From positions 1 to 58,331 of the forward strand of contig JBCDBL010000006.1 of assembly GCA_039183635.1 (NCBI GenBank): DNA of 58,331 bases. Reading direction: 5' to 3'. A program made the position numbers and the translations under genes. Shown in pieces: positions 37,417 through 46,244 of the stretch. How positions within the stretch are numbered: position 1 is the first letter of the stretch; each line of letters begins with the position of its first letter. The stretch is from JBCDBL01 sp039183635. GTDB lineage: Bacteria; Pseudomonadota; Alphaproteobacteria; Caulobacterales; Parvularculaceae. The notes under the pieces are model-generated. The model made no database searches. It saw only the letters and a list, made by a program, of their open reading frames with translations, and had not been told where the DNA came from.

Positions 37417-38925
37417 TTAGACATCAAGGGCATTTATTGGCGGCACTGTATTGTGCCAATTTTTGGCCGCCTCTAATTGTAAGGCCAGAGCAAATAAAAG
37501 TGCGTCATCGCCATATTTTCCTGAGAACATCGAACCGATCGGCAAGCCTGCGGCTGAAACCCCCAGCGGAACGGACATGCTTGCTGCGCCAGCTGCGTTC
37601 TGAGGCGTAGTAAAAGCGACGTAATTTCGAACACGTTCGTAGAGCGTGTCGAAGTCAATTGTCGGCGCCAGCTCCCCGATTGTTTTGGCAGGTGATGCGA
37701 GCACAGGCGACAGGATTAAATCAAACTCATCAAACTCCGACTCATACGCCTCTTGAAAGTTTTGCAGCCTTTCAAAAGCGGGAGGAAAGTCAGCTTGATT
37801 CTCGGCGTAATGCTGCGTGAGACGAAGGGTCCAGGGCTCAAGAATATTCGTACTCGGCTGTTTGCCTGCAAACTGACTGGCGGCTTCCACGCTCCTCGTC
37901 GCGCCAGCCGCCCACAAAAGGGTGAAGTCATCTGCAAACCGTTCATAATCGAGAGCATAACGGAAGGGTTCAACCGTGTGCCCAAGCTCCTCGCAAAGCT
38001 TGGCTGTTTTCTCAACTTCCGCAACCACATCAGGATCGACAGGCGTTCCCAAAGGCGCGTCGGTCATCAACCCGATACGGATCGGGCGGTTGAGCGGCGT
38101 TAAGTCACCCAATCGACCAAGCGGGAAATCACCTTCCGCAATTTGAAATAGGGCTATTGAGTCTCGAACTGTGATCGTTTCCGCATGCTCCACGACGATA
38201 CTGAAATCTCGTGGCGCCCCTGGTCTTATCGGCAGACGCTCACGCGAGGGTTTGAATCCAAAAACACCGCACGTGGCTGCGGGCGCACGAATTGATCCGC
38301 CACCGTCACTACCATGGGCGAAAGGTACGACCCGCGCTGCAACAAGGGCCGCAGACCCACTTGAGGAACCTCCCGCGTCCCTAGATAAATCCCACGGGTT
38401 CCGTGTTGCCCCGGAAGAGAGGGGCTGCCCTGAAGGCAACAGCCCAAACTCTGGGCTTGAAGATTTACCAAGACTGATAACGCCGGCCGACCGCCAAGCC
38501 GCAGGCAGTCGGTCATCCTTTGCCTCGGGTGTTGCAGACGCATATCCAACACTGCCTTTGCGGGTTACATGCCCTTTCCAGTCGGATAAATCCTTTATGA
38601 ATGTTGGGACACCCGCAAACGGACCTTTGGCAAAGCCCCCCTGCCGCGCAGCTTCCCGCGCTTCATCAAAATAAGATGACACAATGGCGTTAAGCTCCGG
38701 CCCGACAGCCTCCGCTCGTTTAATCGCCTGATCAATGACCTCAACGGCGCTTATCTCGCCCGACCGGATAGCGTTTGCGGTTCCAACACCGTCCATCCCG
38801 TCCGGCAGGCCGCTGGGAACAGAGGGTCTGTTCGTCTGCGCCGCCCTCTCCTCCGAGCCTTCACACGCGGCGGCCAAAACGCTAGCAGAACTCAGGGCGA
38901 TGAATTTGCGCTTGGAAATCATCAT
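37417..38925 (-). CDS. Amidase signature family lipoprotein
   Basis: A 502-residue amidase. The N-terminus MMISKRKFIALSSASVLAAAC ends in a lipobox (LAAAC), so it is probably a periplasm-facing lipoprotein. The Ser-cisSer-Lys triad is complete: Lys in GVPTFIKDLSDWKG, cis-Ser in GGSSSGSAAL and the nucleophile Ser in SDGGGSIRAPAA. The family hydrolyses carboxamides. GGAG lies 11 bases before the ATG. CCGACA-C-TGTCGG (around 38954-38966) is a small palindrome in its leader. Confidence 0.9.
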   Translation of the reverse strand: MMISKRKFIALSSASVLAAACEGSEERAAQTNRPSVPSGLPDGMDGVGTANAIRSGEISAVEVIDQAIKRAEAVGPELNAIVSSYFDEAREAARQGGFAKGPFAGVPTFIKDLSDWKGHVTRKGSVGYASATPEAKDDRLPAAWRSAGVISLGKSSSPEFGLLPSGQPLSSGATRNPWDLSRDAGGSSSGSAALVAARVVPFAHGSDGGGSIRAPAATCGVFGFKPSRERLPIRPGAPRDFSIVVEHAETITVRDSIALFQIAEGDFPLGRLGDLTPLNRPIRIGLMTDAPLGTPVDPDVVAEVEKTAKLCEELGHTVEPFRYALDYERFADDFTLLWAAGATRSVEAASQFAGKQPSTNILEPWTLRLTQHYAENQADFPPAFERLQNFQEAYESEFDEFDLILSPVLASPAKTIGELAPTIDFDTLYERVRNYVAFTTPQNAAGAASMSVPLGVSAAGLPIGSMFSGKYGDDALLFALALQLEAAKNWHNTVPPINALDV

Positions 38926-38998
38926 TGGCGATAAAGCTCCTTAGAGTAATAAACCGACACTGTCGGATAGCCGTCTTTTTCCATTTATCCTATCCGCC

Positions 38999-39014
38999 AG
39001 TATAGACGCATACA
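38999..39014. promoter_or_regulatory. Possible weak TGTA-N8-TACA site upstream of the amidase gene
   Basis: AGTATAGACGCATACA has one core mismatch (AGTA for TGTA) and a less symmetrical middle. It is 74 bp before the amidase start. It is included because of its position, with low confidence. Confidence 0.3.
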
Positions 39015-39061
39015 TACTTTAAACCGTTATAAATCAACGATAGACGCCAGAACCTTATCCC

Positions 39062-40639
39062 TTATACCGCAACGGCGCGCTTTTTAAGAGCGGTGCGATC
39101 GACTTTACCGTTGGGCAGCATGGGGAATTCGTCAACGATCTCAAAGGATTTGGGGATTTTATAGTTGGCGAGCTGCTCCCGCAAGAAAGCGGTCAACCGG
39201 TCAATATCCACCTGCTTTCCATCTGAAACATCCAGATAAGCGTGTCCAACCTCCTGAAACGTGGGGTCCGGTTTAGCAACCACAACTGCAGCAAATATAT
39301 CTTTATACTGAATAAGAGCCTGCTCAATCTCAAGAGGAAAGACATTGTAGCCGCCTGACTTAAACATCTCCTTCGACCGCCCCGCGAAGGCGATCAGCCC
39401 ATCCTCCTGCAGCGCACCAAGATCGCCTGTCCGGAAATACCCGTCAGGCGTGAAAGCCTCGTTCGTCGCCTCGGGATTGTTGAAGTATTCTGACATGCAC
39501 ACAGGGCCCGACACCTGGATTTCACCAACCTCGCCGGGGGGCAATGGAGCGCCGGATGCATCGGCGACGCGAACGCTGACACCTGCAATCGGCTCTCCAA
39601 TACGACCGGCCGTCACCTCGATCGAGGCGCCTTCAGGGGTGTGCGTTACAAGGCCGCACGTTTCAGTCTGACCGTAAATCGTAACCAGACGCGCCGCCGT
39701 TTCCTGAAAACGTTCAAGAATTGTTTCAGGCGTCGCGCCGCCCCCTAACATCACCAACTTGTACACATCCAGAACTTTCGGCGACGCATTAGGAATTTTT
39801 GACAACATATCCAAGATCGTCGCCATCAAGGTCGCGATTGACGCCTTATGTTCAAAGGCCAGCGCCATAACGACCGGAAGATCGATTCGATCATGGAAGA
39901 CAATTTTTCCGCCATAGACAAATGTCATCAGTGAAATGACGTTTAGACCGCCGACATGATTGATCGGGGCGTACATAAGCGTGCATTGCAACGCATCGCC
40001 TATCCACTCAGCATTGGCGCAAGCAGACCAGCACACTGCACGATGCGATAATACAGCGCCTTTCGGTTGCCCTGTGGAACCCGACGTGTAGACAATTGCC
40101 GCTGGATCGTCCGGCGCAACCACATTACGGCTGTCTCCAAGCTGCGCATCGGATACGGTTTTGGCCGCGCTTAAAAAGTCCGCAGGCGCCTCGGCGCCAT
40201 CCGCCAGAGACGTCATCGCCACGACTTCGCAATTTTTTGGCGCGAGGCGCGTCATTTCCGCTGCGTAATCGCGCCCCTCAAATGGTGAGTGTACAAAGAG
40301 AACCGTTGGGTCAGCATCATTGAGTATACGACCATATTCTTTTTCAGTGTATTTAGGGTTCAATCCGAACCAAACGGCGCCAATCGAGGTCGCCGCCACA
40401 TATATCTCAAAAAATGCAATTCCTGGCGGCGCTAAAACGCCAATCCGATCCCCTTTTTTTATACCCGTAGAAATAAGGGCTTTTGCAATTTCATCGATAC
40501 GGTCAATGGCCTGCTGGTATGTGAAGGTCCTGCGGCCTTCAACGAACGCAATTTTGCGTCCTCTATGAGACAAGTGGTCGCCAATCACAGCGTTTATAGT
40601 CCCTGGGTAGACCGCAGAGTGGTGACGCGGTTGAGACAT
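39062..40639 (-). CDS. AMP-binding acyl-CoA synthetase/ligase
   Basis: A 525-residue adenylate-forming enzyme. VYTSGSTGQPKGAVLSH is the A3 phosphate loop. YGQTETCGL (A5), GYFRTGDLG (A7) and FKSGGYNVFPLEIE (A8) are present, and the catalytic Lys lies in LPNGKVDRTALKKRA (A10). It activates a carboxylic acid to its CoA thioester with ATP. AAGGCGAG precedes the ATG. It is divergent from the enoyl-CoA hydratase gene, and a perfect TGTA-N8-TACA palindrome lies between them. The two are likely consecutive steps of an acyl-CoA route; substrate unknown. Confidence 0.9.
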   Translation of the reverse strand: MSQPRHHSAVYPGTINAVIGDHLSHRGRKIAFVEGRRTFTYQQAIDRIDEIAKALISTGIKKGDRIGVLAPPGIAFFEIYVAATSIGAVWFGLNPKYTEKEYGRILNDADPTVLFVHSPFEGRDYAAEMTRLAPKNCEVVAMTSLADGAEAPADFLSAAKTVSDAQLGDSRNVVAPDDPAAIVYTSGSTGQPKGAVLSHRAVCWSACANAEWIGDALQCTLMYAPINHVGGLNVISLMTFVYGGKIVFHDRIDLPVVMALAFEHKASIATLMATILDMLSKIPNASPKVLDVYKLVMLGGGATPETILERFQETAARLVTIYGQTETCGLVTHTPEGASIEVTAGRIGEPIAGVSVRVADASGAPLPPGEVGEIQVSGPVCMSEYFNNPEATNEAFTPDGYFRTGDLGALQEDGLIAFAGRSKEMFKSGGYNVFPLEIEQALIQYKDIFAAVVVAKPDPTFQEVGHAYLDVSDGKQVDIDRLTAFLREQLANYKIPKSFEIVDEFPMLPNGKVDRTALKKRAVAV

Positions 40640-40709
40640 AATGATGCTCGCCTTACAAAACCTGTCGTTCAGCCCTGTTCTTAAAGGGTGTTACATGACA
40701 CTACGACAT

Positions 40710-40725
40710 TGTACACTATTGTACA
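40710..40725. promoter_or_regulatory. TGTA-N8-TACA operator between acyl-CoA genes
   Basis: TGTACACTATTGTACA, a perfect core with 7-bp arms once flanks are added (ATTGTAC/GTACAAT). It lies 71 bp upstream of the synthetase start and 92 bp upstream of the hydratase start, so it could control both directions. Confidence 0.6.
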
Positions 40726-40816
40726 ATATTGAACTCATGTTAAATTTTGGACTTTTTTGTGCAGTCATCTGTAAGATTGACGCCCAAATAGGTTGCAACA
40801 CCCGAGGTTCCGCCCC

Positions 40817-41611
40817 ATGACACATGAATTGAAGTATATAGAAGTCCATGAAGCCAACGGGATTGCCGATATTATCCTTACACGGCCATCGCCTAAGAAC
40901 AGTTTGTCCGTGGCCGTTCTCAATGAACTCGGTTCGGTTTTTACACGTTTTCACGGGCGCGACGATATACACAGTCTGATCATCAGCGGAAAAGACGGCG
41001 TCTTCTCTACAGGCGTCGACCTCGCAGATGCAGGCGCTTATACGGACAAAACGCTTTTGCAGAGAAGGCGAGTCGCCAAACTTGGCGCCACTATTTGCGA
41101 CACGCTTGAAAAATTGGAACAAATAACGTTCGCCGCAATAGAAGGCCATTGCATCGGAGGCGGCTTCGCACTTTCCCTCGCCTGTGATTTTCGAGTGATG
41201 GCGAATTCATCATACGTTCGTTTACCAGAGGTGGCGTATGGCATGAGCATGGGCTGGGGCGCCCTGCCTCGATTGGTGGCGCTTGCCGGACCGGCCCAAG
41301 CAAAACGACTGGTCATTTTTGGTGAAGCTTTACATGCGCCAGAAGCCGTGAATCTCGGCATTGCCGAATATTGCGTTGCAGATGGACAAGCCGTCAACGT
41401 CGCAAGACAGTGGGCGGACAAGGTTTCTAAGTTACCGCCCGTATCCGTGCAAATGACGAAGGAGACAATCAACGCTCTTACGTCAACCGGCGTAAACGCT
41501 CAAATGCATACAGAACATGATCAGTTCTTGCTGACACTGACGACACGTGACTTGAACGAAGGGATAGCGGCGTTTCTGCAAAAACGACCGCCCGTCTTCA
41601 CAGGCGAATAA
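40817..41611 (+). CDS. Enoyl-CoA hydratase/isomerase (crotonase) family protein
   Basis: The ATG at 40817 is preferred to a TTG at 40793 (GAGG lies nine bases upstream of ATG), giving 264 residues. Crotonase landmarks are GVFSTGVDLADA (first oxyanion loop), EGHCIGGGFALSLACDFRVM (second) and LPEVAYGMSMGWGALPRL. The second catalytic Glu position is kept (LPEVAYG), but the first (GGGCEL in classic hydratases) is GGGFAL, so Ala replaces Glu. It may be an isomerase, hydrolase or lyase and not a plain hydratase. Confidence 0.85.
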   Translation: MTHELKYIEVHEANGIADIILTRPSPKNSLSVAVLNELGSVFTRFHGRDDIHSLIISGKDGVFSTGVDLADAGAYTDKTLLQRRRVAKLGATICDTLEKLEQITFAAIEGHCIGGGFALSLACDFRVMANSSYVRLPEVAYGMSMGWGALPRLVALAGPAQAKRLVIFGEALHAPEAVNLGIAEYCVADGQAVNVARQWADKVSKLPPVSVQMTKETINALTSTGVNAQMHTEHDQFLLTLTTRDLNEGIAAFLQKRPPVFTGE

Positions 41612-42361
41612 ACCGCTGCAAAACAGTGCTAGAAAGGGATTGTAACGGCCTTAGCTCACTAAGCTGAATTTAACAAATGACGAAATAGACGACCTTGGTG
41701 ACCCCTGCCTACCGGTAAAACCTGCCGCGGTCCCCACGCAATGCATGAGGTGTTGTCCTTCCCCCTTATAACTGAGCCACAGACTTCATATTCTCTGTAA
41801 AAAGCGATGATTTTTGTGTGACAGCGAAACGTTTTAGCGGCGAACAAGCACTTGATCTTCTGCGGCGCACTGGTCTCGACACGCTGCTTGCCAATATCGA
41901 GCATTAAAGCGTCTCTTCTTCAATCGAAATCAGGCAGACGCTTTAAGTTTTGTTTTTTCGCATTTCCGGACGGCCAACCGTACACACTTGGCCTGGAAAG
42001 GCTTTAAATCGACGGGTTGGCGGCGCAGTTTCTTGAAAACCCAGTTCTCGTCGTGCTCTCCGCCTATAAGGGTCAGATCGGAAAACTGGAGATGCAAAAA
42101 GGTCGCGTCACGAAAGCAATCGGACGAAGCGCTTGAATGGCAAAAACCGTTTAACGAAATGTTCCGCCCTGTATGGGGCTTCCTCACAAACCCTTCAATT
42201 CTCGAGAAAAAAAGGAAATTACGACCATAAGCGCCTTTTGCTGCGTATGGCGTTTACGGACAAGTTAGCCTATTGCAGGGAGAATGGCTTCACGGACCAA
42301 TCGAACCGGAAAATCGCTTTACCTTTCTGCACTTACGGGAATTTTATCAAAAAATACGATA
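41612..42361. other. Gene-poor junction between catabolic cluster and tRNA-Phe
   Basis: Contains an exact 11-bp inverted repeat, TTAAAGCGTCT (41904-41914) and AGACGCTTTAA (41936-41946), followed on the plus strand by a T-rich tract, so it could be a terminator or a repeat element. An 85-codon minus-strand frame (41930-42187) and an 81-codon one (41659-41904) have no recognisable family or good ribosome site. A plus-strand peptide ending at ~41908 (RFSGEQALDLLRRTGL) might be a decayed gene end. None is called as a gene. Confidence 0.35.
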
Positions 42362-42437
<76 letters not shown>

Positions 42438-42528
42438 GCGCAGACAAGGGCCTTAGGATGGCTGAAACTGCGAAGACGCGCCTTATAGGGCAATCAAAGC
42501 GGGCTGTCCATATCGGGAGGCCTGGCTT

Positions 42529-42714
42529 TTACGCTTCAGAATCCGGGGCCGCAGGAATAGCGTAACCGCCCTTCAGCCAGCGGTTCAGGTCTATATCTGC
42601 GCAGCGTTTGGAGCAAAAAGGCCTGTAATCGGCCCTGGCGGTGCGCCCGCAGACAGGGCATGACGGCGTTTTGGATCCTGTCTTTGGCCCGTCAGACGGC
42701 GCGGATGTCGACAT
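42529..42714 (-). CDS. yacG: DNA gyrase inhibitor YacG
   Basis: A 61-residue zinc-ribbon protein: CPVCGRTA then FCSKRCADIDLNRWL, the four-cysteine pattern of YacG, with a short acidic tail. GGGAGG lies six bases before the ATG. It overlaps the end of the RNase E/G gene by 23 bp. YacG binds GyrB and blocks gyrase binding to DNA in characterised bacteria. It is the last protein gene of the housekeeping run. Confidence 0.92.
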   Translation of the reverse strand: MSTSAPSDGPKTGSKTPSCPVCGRTARADYRPFCSKRCADIDLNRWLKGGYAIPAAPDSEA

Positions 42715-44116
42715 GGGCTGCCTCCCCTTTCAAGGTTTTGTCGGCATGAATTTCAAATCGGGCGCCGCGACGCGCGGCAAGGCCCTTGAGGCGACGGGGC
42801 GCGCCCTCTATCGCATCGGCGACGTCCTTCGGCGCCGTAAGGCGGACTTTGGCGGACGGCGCAGCGCGCAAGGCGTCGTCCAGCTTGGCAAGGGCGATTG
42901 CGACACGGCGCTCCAGTGAAAACCGCCGTCCCGGCGCCGGCGCATCGGCGCCGTCTTCCGTCATCTCCTCAAGCAAAGACAGACGCAGGCGCTTTACAGC
43001 AAGGGCGACCACGCCGAAGGACGCCATGGGCCCAATGCGGGGGGATAGGCCCTGCGCAACAAAGGCCGTCTCCAGGGCATGAAGTAGGCGCGCCTGGTCG
43101 GCGGGTCGCTCCAGAGGCAAAAAATCAACCGCGACCTGACCGCCAAGGGCGCGCAGGCGGACTTCCCGGGCGATGCGTTCGGCGGCGGCCTCATTCACCG
43201 CCAGGGCGGTTTTCGCCTTATCGCCCGTTGCAACACCTGAACCTGCGTCAATGTCGACGGCGACAAGGGCCGGCGTTTCGGAAATCACAAGCCGCCCGCC
43301 CGCCGGCAAGTCTACGTTTGGAGACAAGGCGGCCTCGAACGCCGCCTCCACGTCATTGGTTTGAAACAACGGCTTTTGATCCGTGTAAAGCGTCATACAC
43401 TCGACGAGATCCGGCGCAGAGGCGCTATAGGCCGCTTTGGCCGCCAAAAACGCGGCGGCGTCGTCGAAAACAATCTCGCTCATGTTATAGCGCGCAAACG
43501 AGGCGACGGCTTCAACGGCGGCGTCCCAGGGCGGCGTCAGTCGAACAGGCGGCGCCGCCGACGCCGCGGCGTTTTGCATTGCCCCCCAACGGGCCGCCAG
43601 TTCAGCGATGTCAGCGATAACGAGGTCGCTATCGGCCGCGGCCGCGCGCATGCGAAGGATGAGACGCGCGCCATGAGGAACGTCGGCCCGGCGGGCCAGC
43701 CCCTCAAGGGCGGCGCGTTCACTGTCCGAAGCCGCTTTCGGCAAACCGTCCCCCGCCCCGGGGCGCAACGCAGCAAACCGGCCTTGCAGATGCGGGGTCA
43801 AACTGAGGCGCGGGCCCTTGTCTTGAAAGGCAGGCCCTGTCGCTTGAACCAGCACAGCCTGCCCCTCAGCGAGACGCCCGCCGTCGACAGGCAGCGGAGC
43901 AATCCCGTCCGGCCCAGCGCCAAGATCCACAAAAGCCGCCGCCATAGGTTCCGATACGGTGCGTATACGGCCCATATATATATCGCCTACGCGTAAAGGC
44001 CATGCACTTTCTTCCCCTCGTGCGGGGAGCAGGCGGATCTCCGCAAAGCGCCCATCCTCGATGAGGGCGGCCCTTGTCCAGGCCGGCCCTGCGTTCACCA
44101 GAAGCTTGCGCCTCAC
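42692..44116 (-). CDS. Ribonuclease E/G family protein
   Basis: The true start is the GTG at 44116, which overlaps the maf stop (GTGA); longer frames run through maf. The product has about 474 residues. The S1-like N-terminal region is visible in WPLRVGDIYMGRIRTV and AAFVDLGAGPDGIAPL. The DNase I-like catalytic part contains VAVDIDAGSG, VNEAAAERIAREVRLRALGGQVAVDFLPL with its metal Asp region, and a shortened tail without the long scaffold of RNase E, so it is nearer RNase G. Conservation is lower than in main RNase E proteins. Confidence 0.85.
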   Translation of the reverse strand: MRRKLLVNAGPAWTRAALIEDGRFAEIRLLPARGEESAWPLRVGDIYMGRIRTVSEPMAAAFVDLGAGPDGIAPLPVDGGRLAEGQAVLVQATGPAFQDKGPRLSLTPHLQGRFAALRPGAGDGLPKAASDSERAALEGLARRADVPHGARLILRMRAAAADSDLVIADIAELAARWGAMQNAAASAAPPVRLTPPWDAAVEAVASFARYNMSEIVFDDAAAFLAAKAAYSASAPDLVECMTLYTDQKPLFQTNDVEAAFEAALSPNVDLPAGGRLVISETPALVAVDIDAGSGVATGDKAKTALAVNEAAAERIAREVRLRALGGQVAVDFLPLERPADQARLLHALETAFVAQGLSPRIGPMASFGVVALAVKRLRLSLLEEMTEDGADAPAPGRRFSLERRVAIALAKLDDALRAAPSAKVRLTAPKDVADAIEGAPRRLKGLAARRGARFEIHADKTLKGEAAHVDIRAV

Positions 44117-44796
44117 GAGGGGCCGCCTTCGCTCACCCCGGCGATGGCGGCGTCTATGGGATAGCCGGCCCCGCGCAGAATATTCGCCGTCTCGTACAGG
44201 GGCAGCCCCACGACATTGGCGTAGGACCCGGACAAGGCCCGCACGAAAGCCGCCGCCTTTCCTTGGATGGCGTAGCCCCCGGCCTTGCCGCGCCATTCGC
44301 CGCTGGCGGAATAGGCGTCCTTTTCTTCCGCAGACAAATTTTTAAACGTGACACGGGTCATGACGCAGCGCGTGCGCAGCGTTGCGCCAGGGCCGCGCAC
44401 CGCAACGCCGGAATAAACGCGATGGGCGCGGCCAGACAGCAGCGCCAGGCAAGCGCGCGCCTCCGCCTCGGCCTCGGTTTTCGGCAAAATCCGCCGGCCG
44501 CAGGCGACCACGGTGTCGGCGGCGAGAATCAACGCGCGCTCATCTCCAAGACTTGCGGCGGCCGCAGCGGCTTTTTCCATGGCCAGACGCAGGGCCAGCG
44601 ACCGGGGCGCTTCACCTTTTAAAGGCGTCTCATCGATATCGGCGGCGACAATATCGTCGGGTGCAACGCCGATTTGGGCCAAAAGATCCCGGCGCCGCGG
44701 CGAGGCGCTGGCGAGCACCAGGCGCAACGGCGGTCCAGCCCCGGGCGAACCGGCAGGCTTTCCGGGCAATGGCGCAGCGGAGCGTTCGTCGGCCAA
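44113..44796 (-). CDS. maf: Maf family nucleotide pyrophosphatase
   Basis: LVLASASPRRRDLLAQIG is the Maf signature. ADIDET, ILAADTVVACG (catalytic Asp), SGRAHRVYSGVAV and SGSYANVVGLPLYE follow. It is about 227 residues from a TTG at 44796, 3 bp after the infA stop; the first ~25 residues are unlike the family, so a later start is possible. Maf proteins hydrolyse non-canonical or methylated nucleoside triphosphates. Its stop overlaps the GTG of the downstream RNase gene. Confidence 0.92.
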   Translation of the reverse strand: MADERSAAPLPGKPAGSPGAGPPLRLVLASASPRRRDLLAQIGVAPDDIVAADIDETPLKGEAPRSLALRLAMEKAAAAAASLGDERALILAADTVVACGRRILPKTEAEAEARACLALLSGRAHRVYSGVAVRGPGATLRTRCVMTRVTFKNLSAEEKDAYSASGEWRGKAGGYAIQGKAAAFVRALSGSYANVVGLPLYETANILRGAGYPIDAAIAGVSEGGPS

Positions 44797-44799
44797 GGC

Positions 44800-45018
44800 T
44801 TATTTAAAGCGGTACGTAATGCGCCCTTTGGTCAGGTCGTAGGGCGTCATTTCCACCAGCACTTTGTCGCCCGCGAGAACGCGAATGCGGTTTTTACGCA
44901 TTTTGCCAGCGGTGTGGGCGATAATCTCGTGATCATTCTCAAGCTTCACGCGGAATGTGGCGTTCGGCAAAAGCTCCGTCACGGTGCCCGGAAATTCTAA
45001 CAGTTCTTCTTTAGCCAT
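44800..45018 (-). CDS. infA: Translation initiation factor IF-1
   Basis: The ATG at 45018 follows GGAGCCGC and gives the standard 72-residue IF-1 (MAKEELLEFPGTVTELLPNA, ending DLTKGRITYRFK). The upstream in-frame extension to 45180 is not protein-like and is rejected. IF-1 is an S1-fold protein that occupies the ribosomal A site during initiation. The 168-bp gap upstream may hold its promoter. Confidence 0.97.
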   Translation of the reverse strand: MAKEELLEFPGTVTELLPNATFRVKLENDHEIIAHTAGKMRKNRIRVLAGDKVLVEMTPYDLTKGRITYRFK

Positions 45019-45186
45019 GCGGCTCCTCATCGGCAGTCCGAAGGCGCGAAACATGGTTGTTAACGGGGGAAAAATCAAGCCCTTGAGGCGGCTGGAGCTA
45101 AAGAAGGCGACGCAAACGGCCTCAGGTCTATGTTTTAAAGGAACCGCGGACGGCGAACCGGGGATCCGCGCCGCCTGCAATCCGCT

Positions 45187-45639
45187 CTATTCGCCGAAAC
45201 GCGCAGCAATCTTGCGCTTCAACAAATCGCGCACTTCGCGATACGCCTCCAGAATCTGATCCCGTCCGCCATGGGCGCCGGAGGGGTTGGGCGCATCCCA
45301 AGCCTCCACATGCGGCCCCGTTTCGCCAACGATGCGCTCAGCCTCCCGGGCGGCTTCAGGCGTTAAGGCGATGATGACATCGAAACCGGCAGGATCGGTC
45401 TCGGCGAATGTGCGCGAAGCGTGGGCGGAGATATTAAGGCCGACCTCGCGCATCGCCTCTTCGGCGAAGGGGTCAAGCTCAGCGGCGTAAACGCCGGCCG
45501 ATTCCACATGAACATCGGGTCCAAGAAGGTCTTTGGCGAGCCCCTCCGCCATGGGGGAGCGCACAGCGTTCAAATTACAGGCGAACAGAACCGAAGCAAT
45601 GCGGTCGTTGGTTTCGCGATGTTTATCGTCAGCACCCAT
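45187..45639 (-). CDS. Low-molecular-weight phosphotyrosine phosphatase / ArsC-like protein
   Basis: A 150-residue protein. SVLFACNLNAVRSPMAEGLA is the phosphate-binding loop (CxxNxxRS). The C-terminal Asp region reads WDAPNPSGAHGG, where the usual DP appears spread out. Genes of this family commonly sit beside UPF0262 and infA in Alphaproteobacteria. Its cellular target is unknown. It starts 8 bp after the UPF0262 stop. Confidence 0.88.
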   Translation of the reverse strand: MGADDKHRETNDRIASVLFACNLNAVRSPMAEGLAKDLLGPDVHVESAGVYAAELDPFAEEAMREVGLNISAHASRTFAETDPAGFDVIIALTPEAAREAERIVGETGPHVEAWDAPNPSGAHGGRDQILEAYREVRDLLKRKIAARFGE

Positions 45640-45647
45640 CGGGCCCT

Positions 45648-46154
45648 CTATTTCATATGCAAGCTGCAGATTAATGTAAAAAGGCGACGCGCCGTGTTTA
45701 AATCCAGCACGACCTTTCCGTCGAGACGCTCCCGCAGGATTTCAGAACCTTCATTATGAAGCCCCCGGCGCGCCATATCGATGGTCTCGATCTGGGCCGG
45801 CGCAGCGTTGCGGATGGCGTCATAATAGCTTTCGCACAACAGGAAATAGTCTTTGATGATTTTGCGAAACGGCGTCAGGGACAGCATGATTTTCCCCAGT
45901 GGCGCATCGTCCTCAAGGCGAATGTCGAACACCAGCCGGTTCTCGGCGATCGACAGATAAAGCGCGTATGGGCCGCCAGACGCGCCCACGGGCGAAAAGC
46001 TGTTGTCCTCCAATAAATCGTAAATGGCGACTTTGCGCTCATGTTCGATATCGGCGCTGGCGCGCGCCATGGAGCGCTCGTCAAGCTCAATCTTAACGAT
46101 GCAGTCCTCCGGGCGCGCTTCGGAGCCGCCGTCTGTGTCGCGCGTGTCGCTCAT
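45648..46154 (-). CDS. UPF0262 family protein
   Basis: A 168-residue protein with the family segments ERKVAIYDLLEDNSF, GPYALYLSIAENRLVFDI and SLTPFRKIIKDYFLLCESYY. The family is alphaproteobacterial and has no assigned function. The position between hisD and the LMW phosphatase gene is the usual one. Confidence 0.9.
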   Translation of the reverse strand: MSDTRDTDGGSEARPEDCIVKIELDERSMARASADIEHERKVAIYDLLEDNSFSPVGASGGPYALYLSIAENRLVFDIRLEDDAPLGKIMLSLTPFRKIIKDYFLLCESYYDAIRNAAPAQIETIDMARRGLHNEGSEILRERLDGKVVLDLNTARRLFTLICSLHMK

Positions 46155-46244
46155 GGGCGAAAGTTTCCATCAGACCGCCCTAAGGTTCCCTAAACTTGGG
46201 GGGCAGGAACGGCGATAAGGCGAAAGATTTTAGAGCTTATAGCC

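Noticed and set aside
44117..44296. Longer start for the RNase E/G gene inside maf
   Set aside because: The extra 60 residues are an Arg/Gly-rich shadow of maf; GTG at 44116 overlapping the maf stop is the natural start.
45019..45180. Upstream in-frame extension of infA
   Set aside because: IF-1 is 72 residues in bacteria and a good ribosome site precedes the 45018 ATG.
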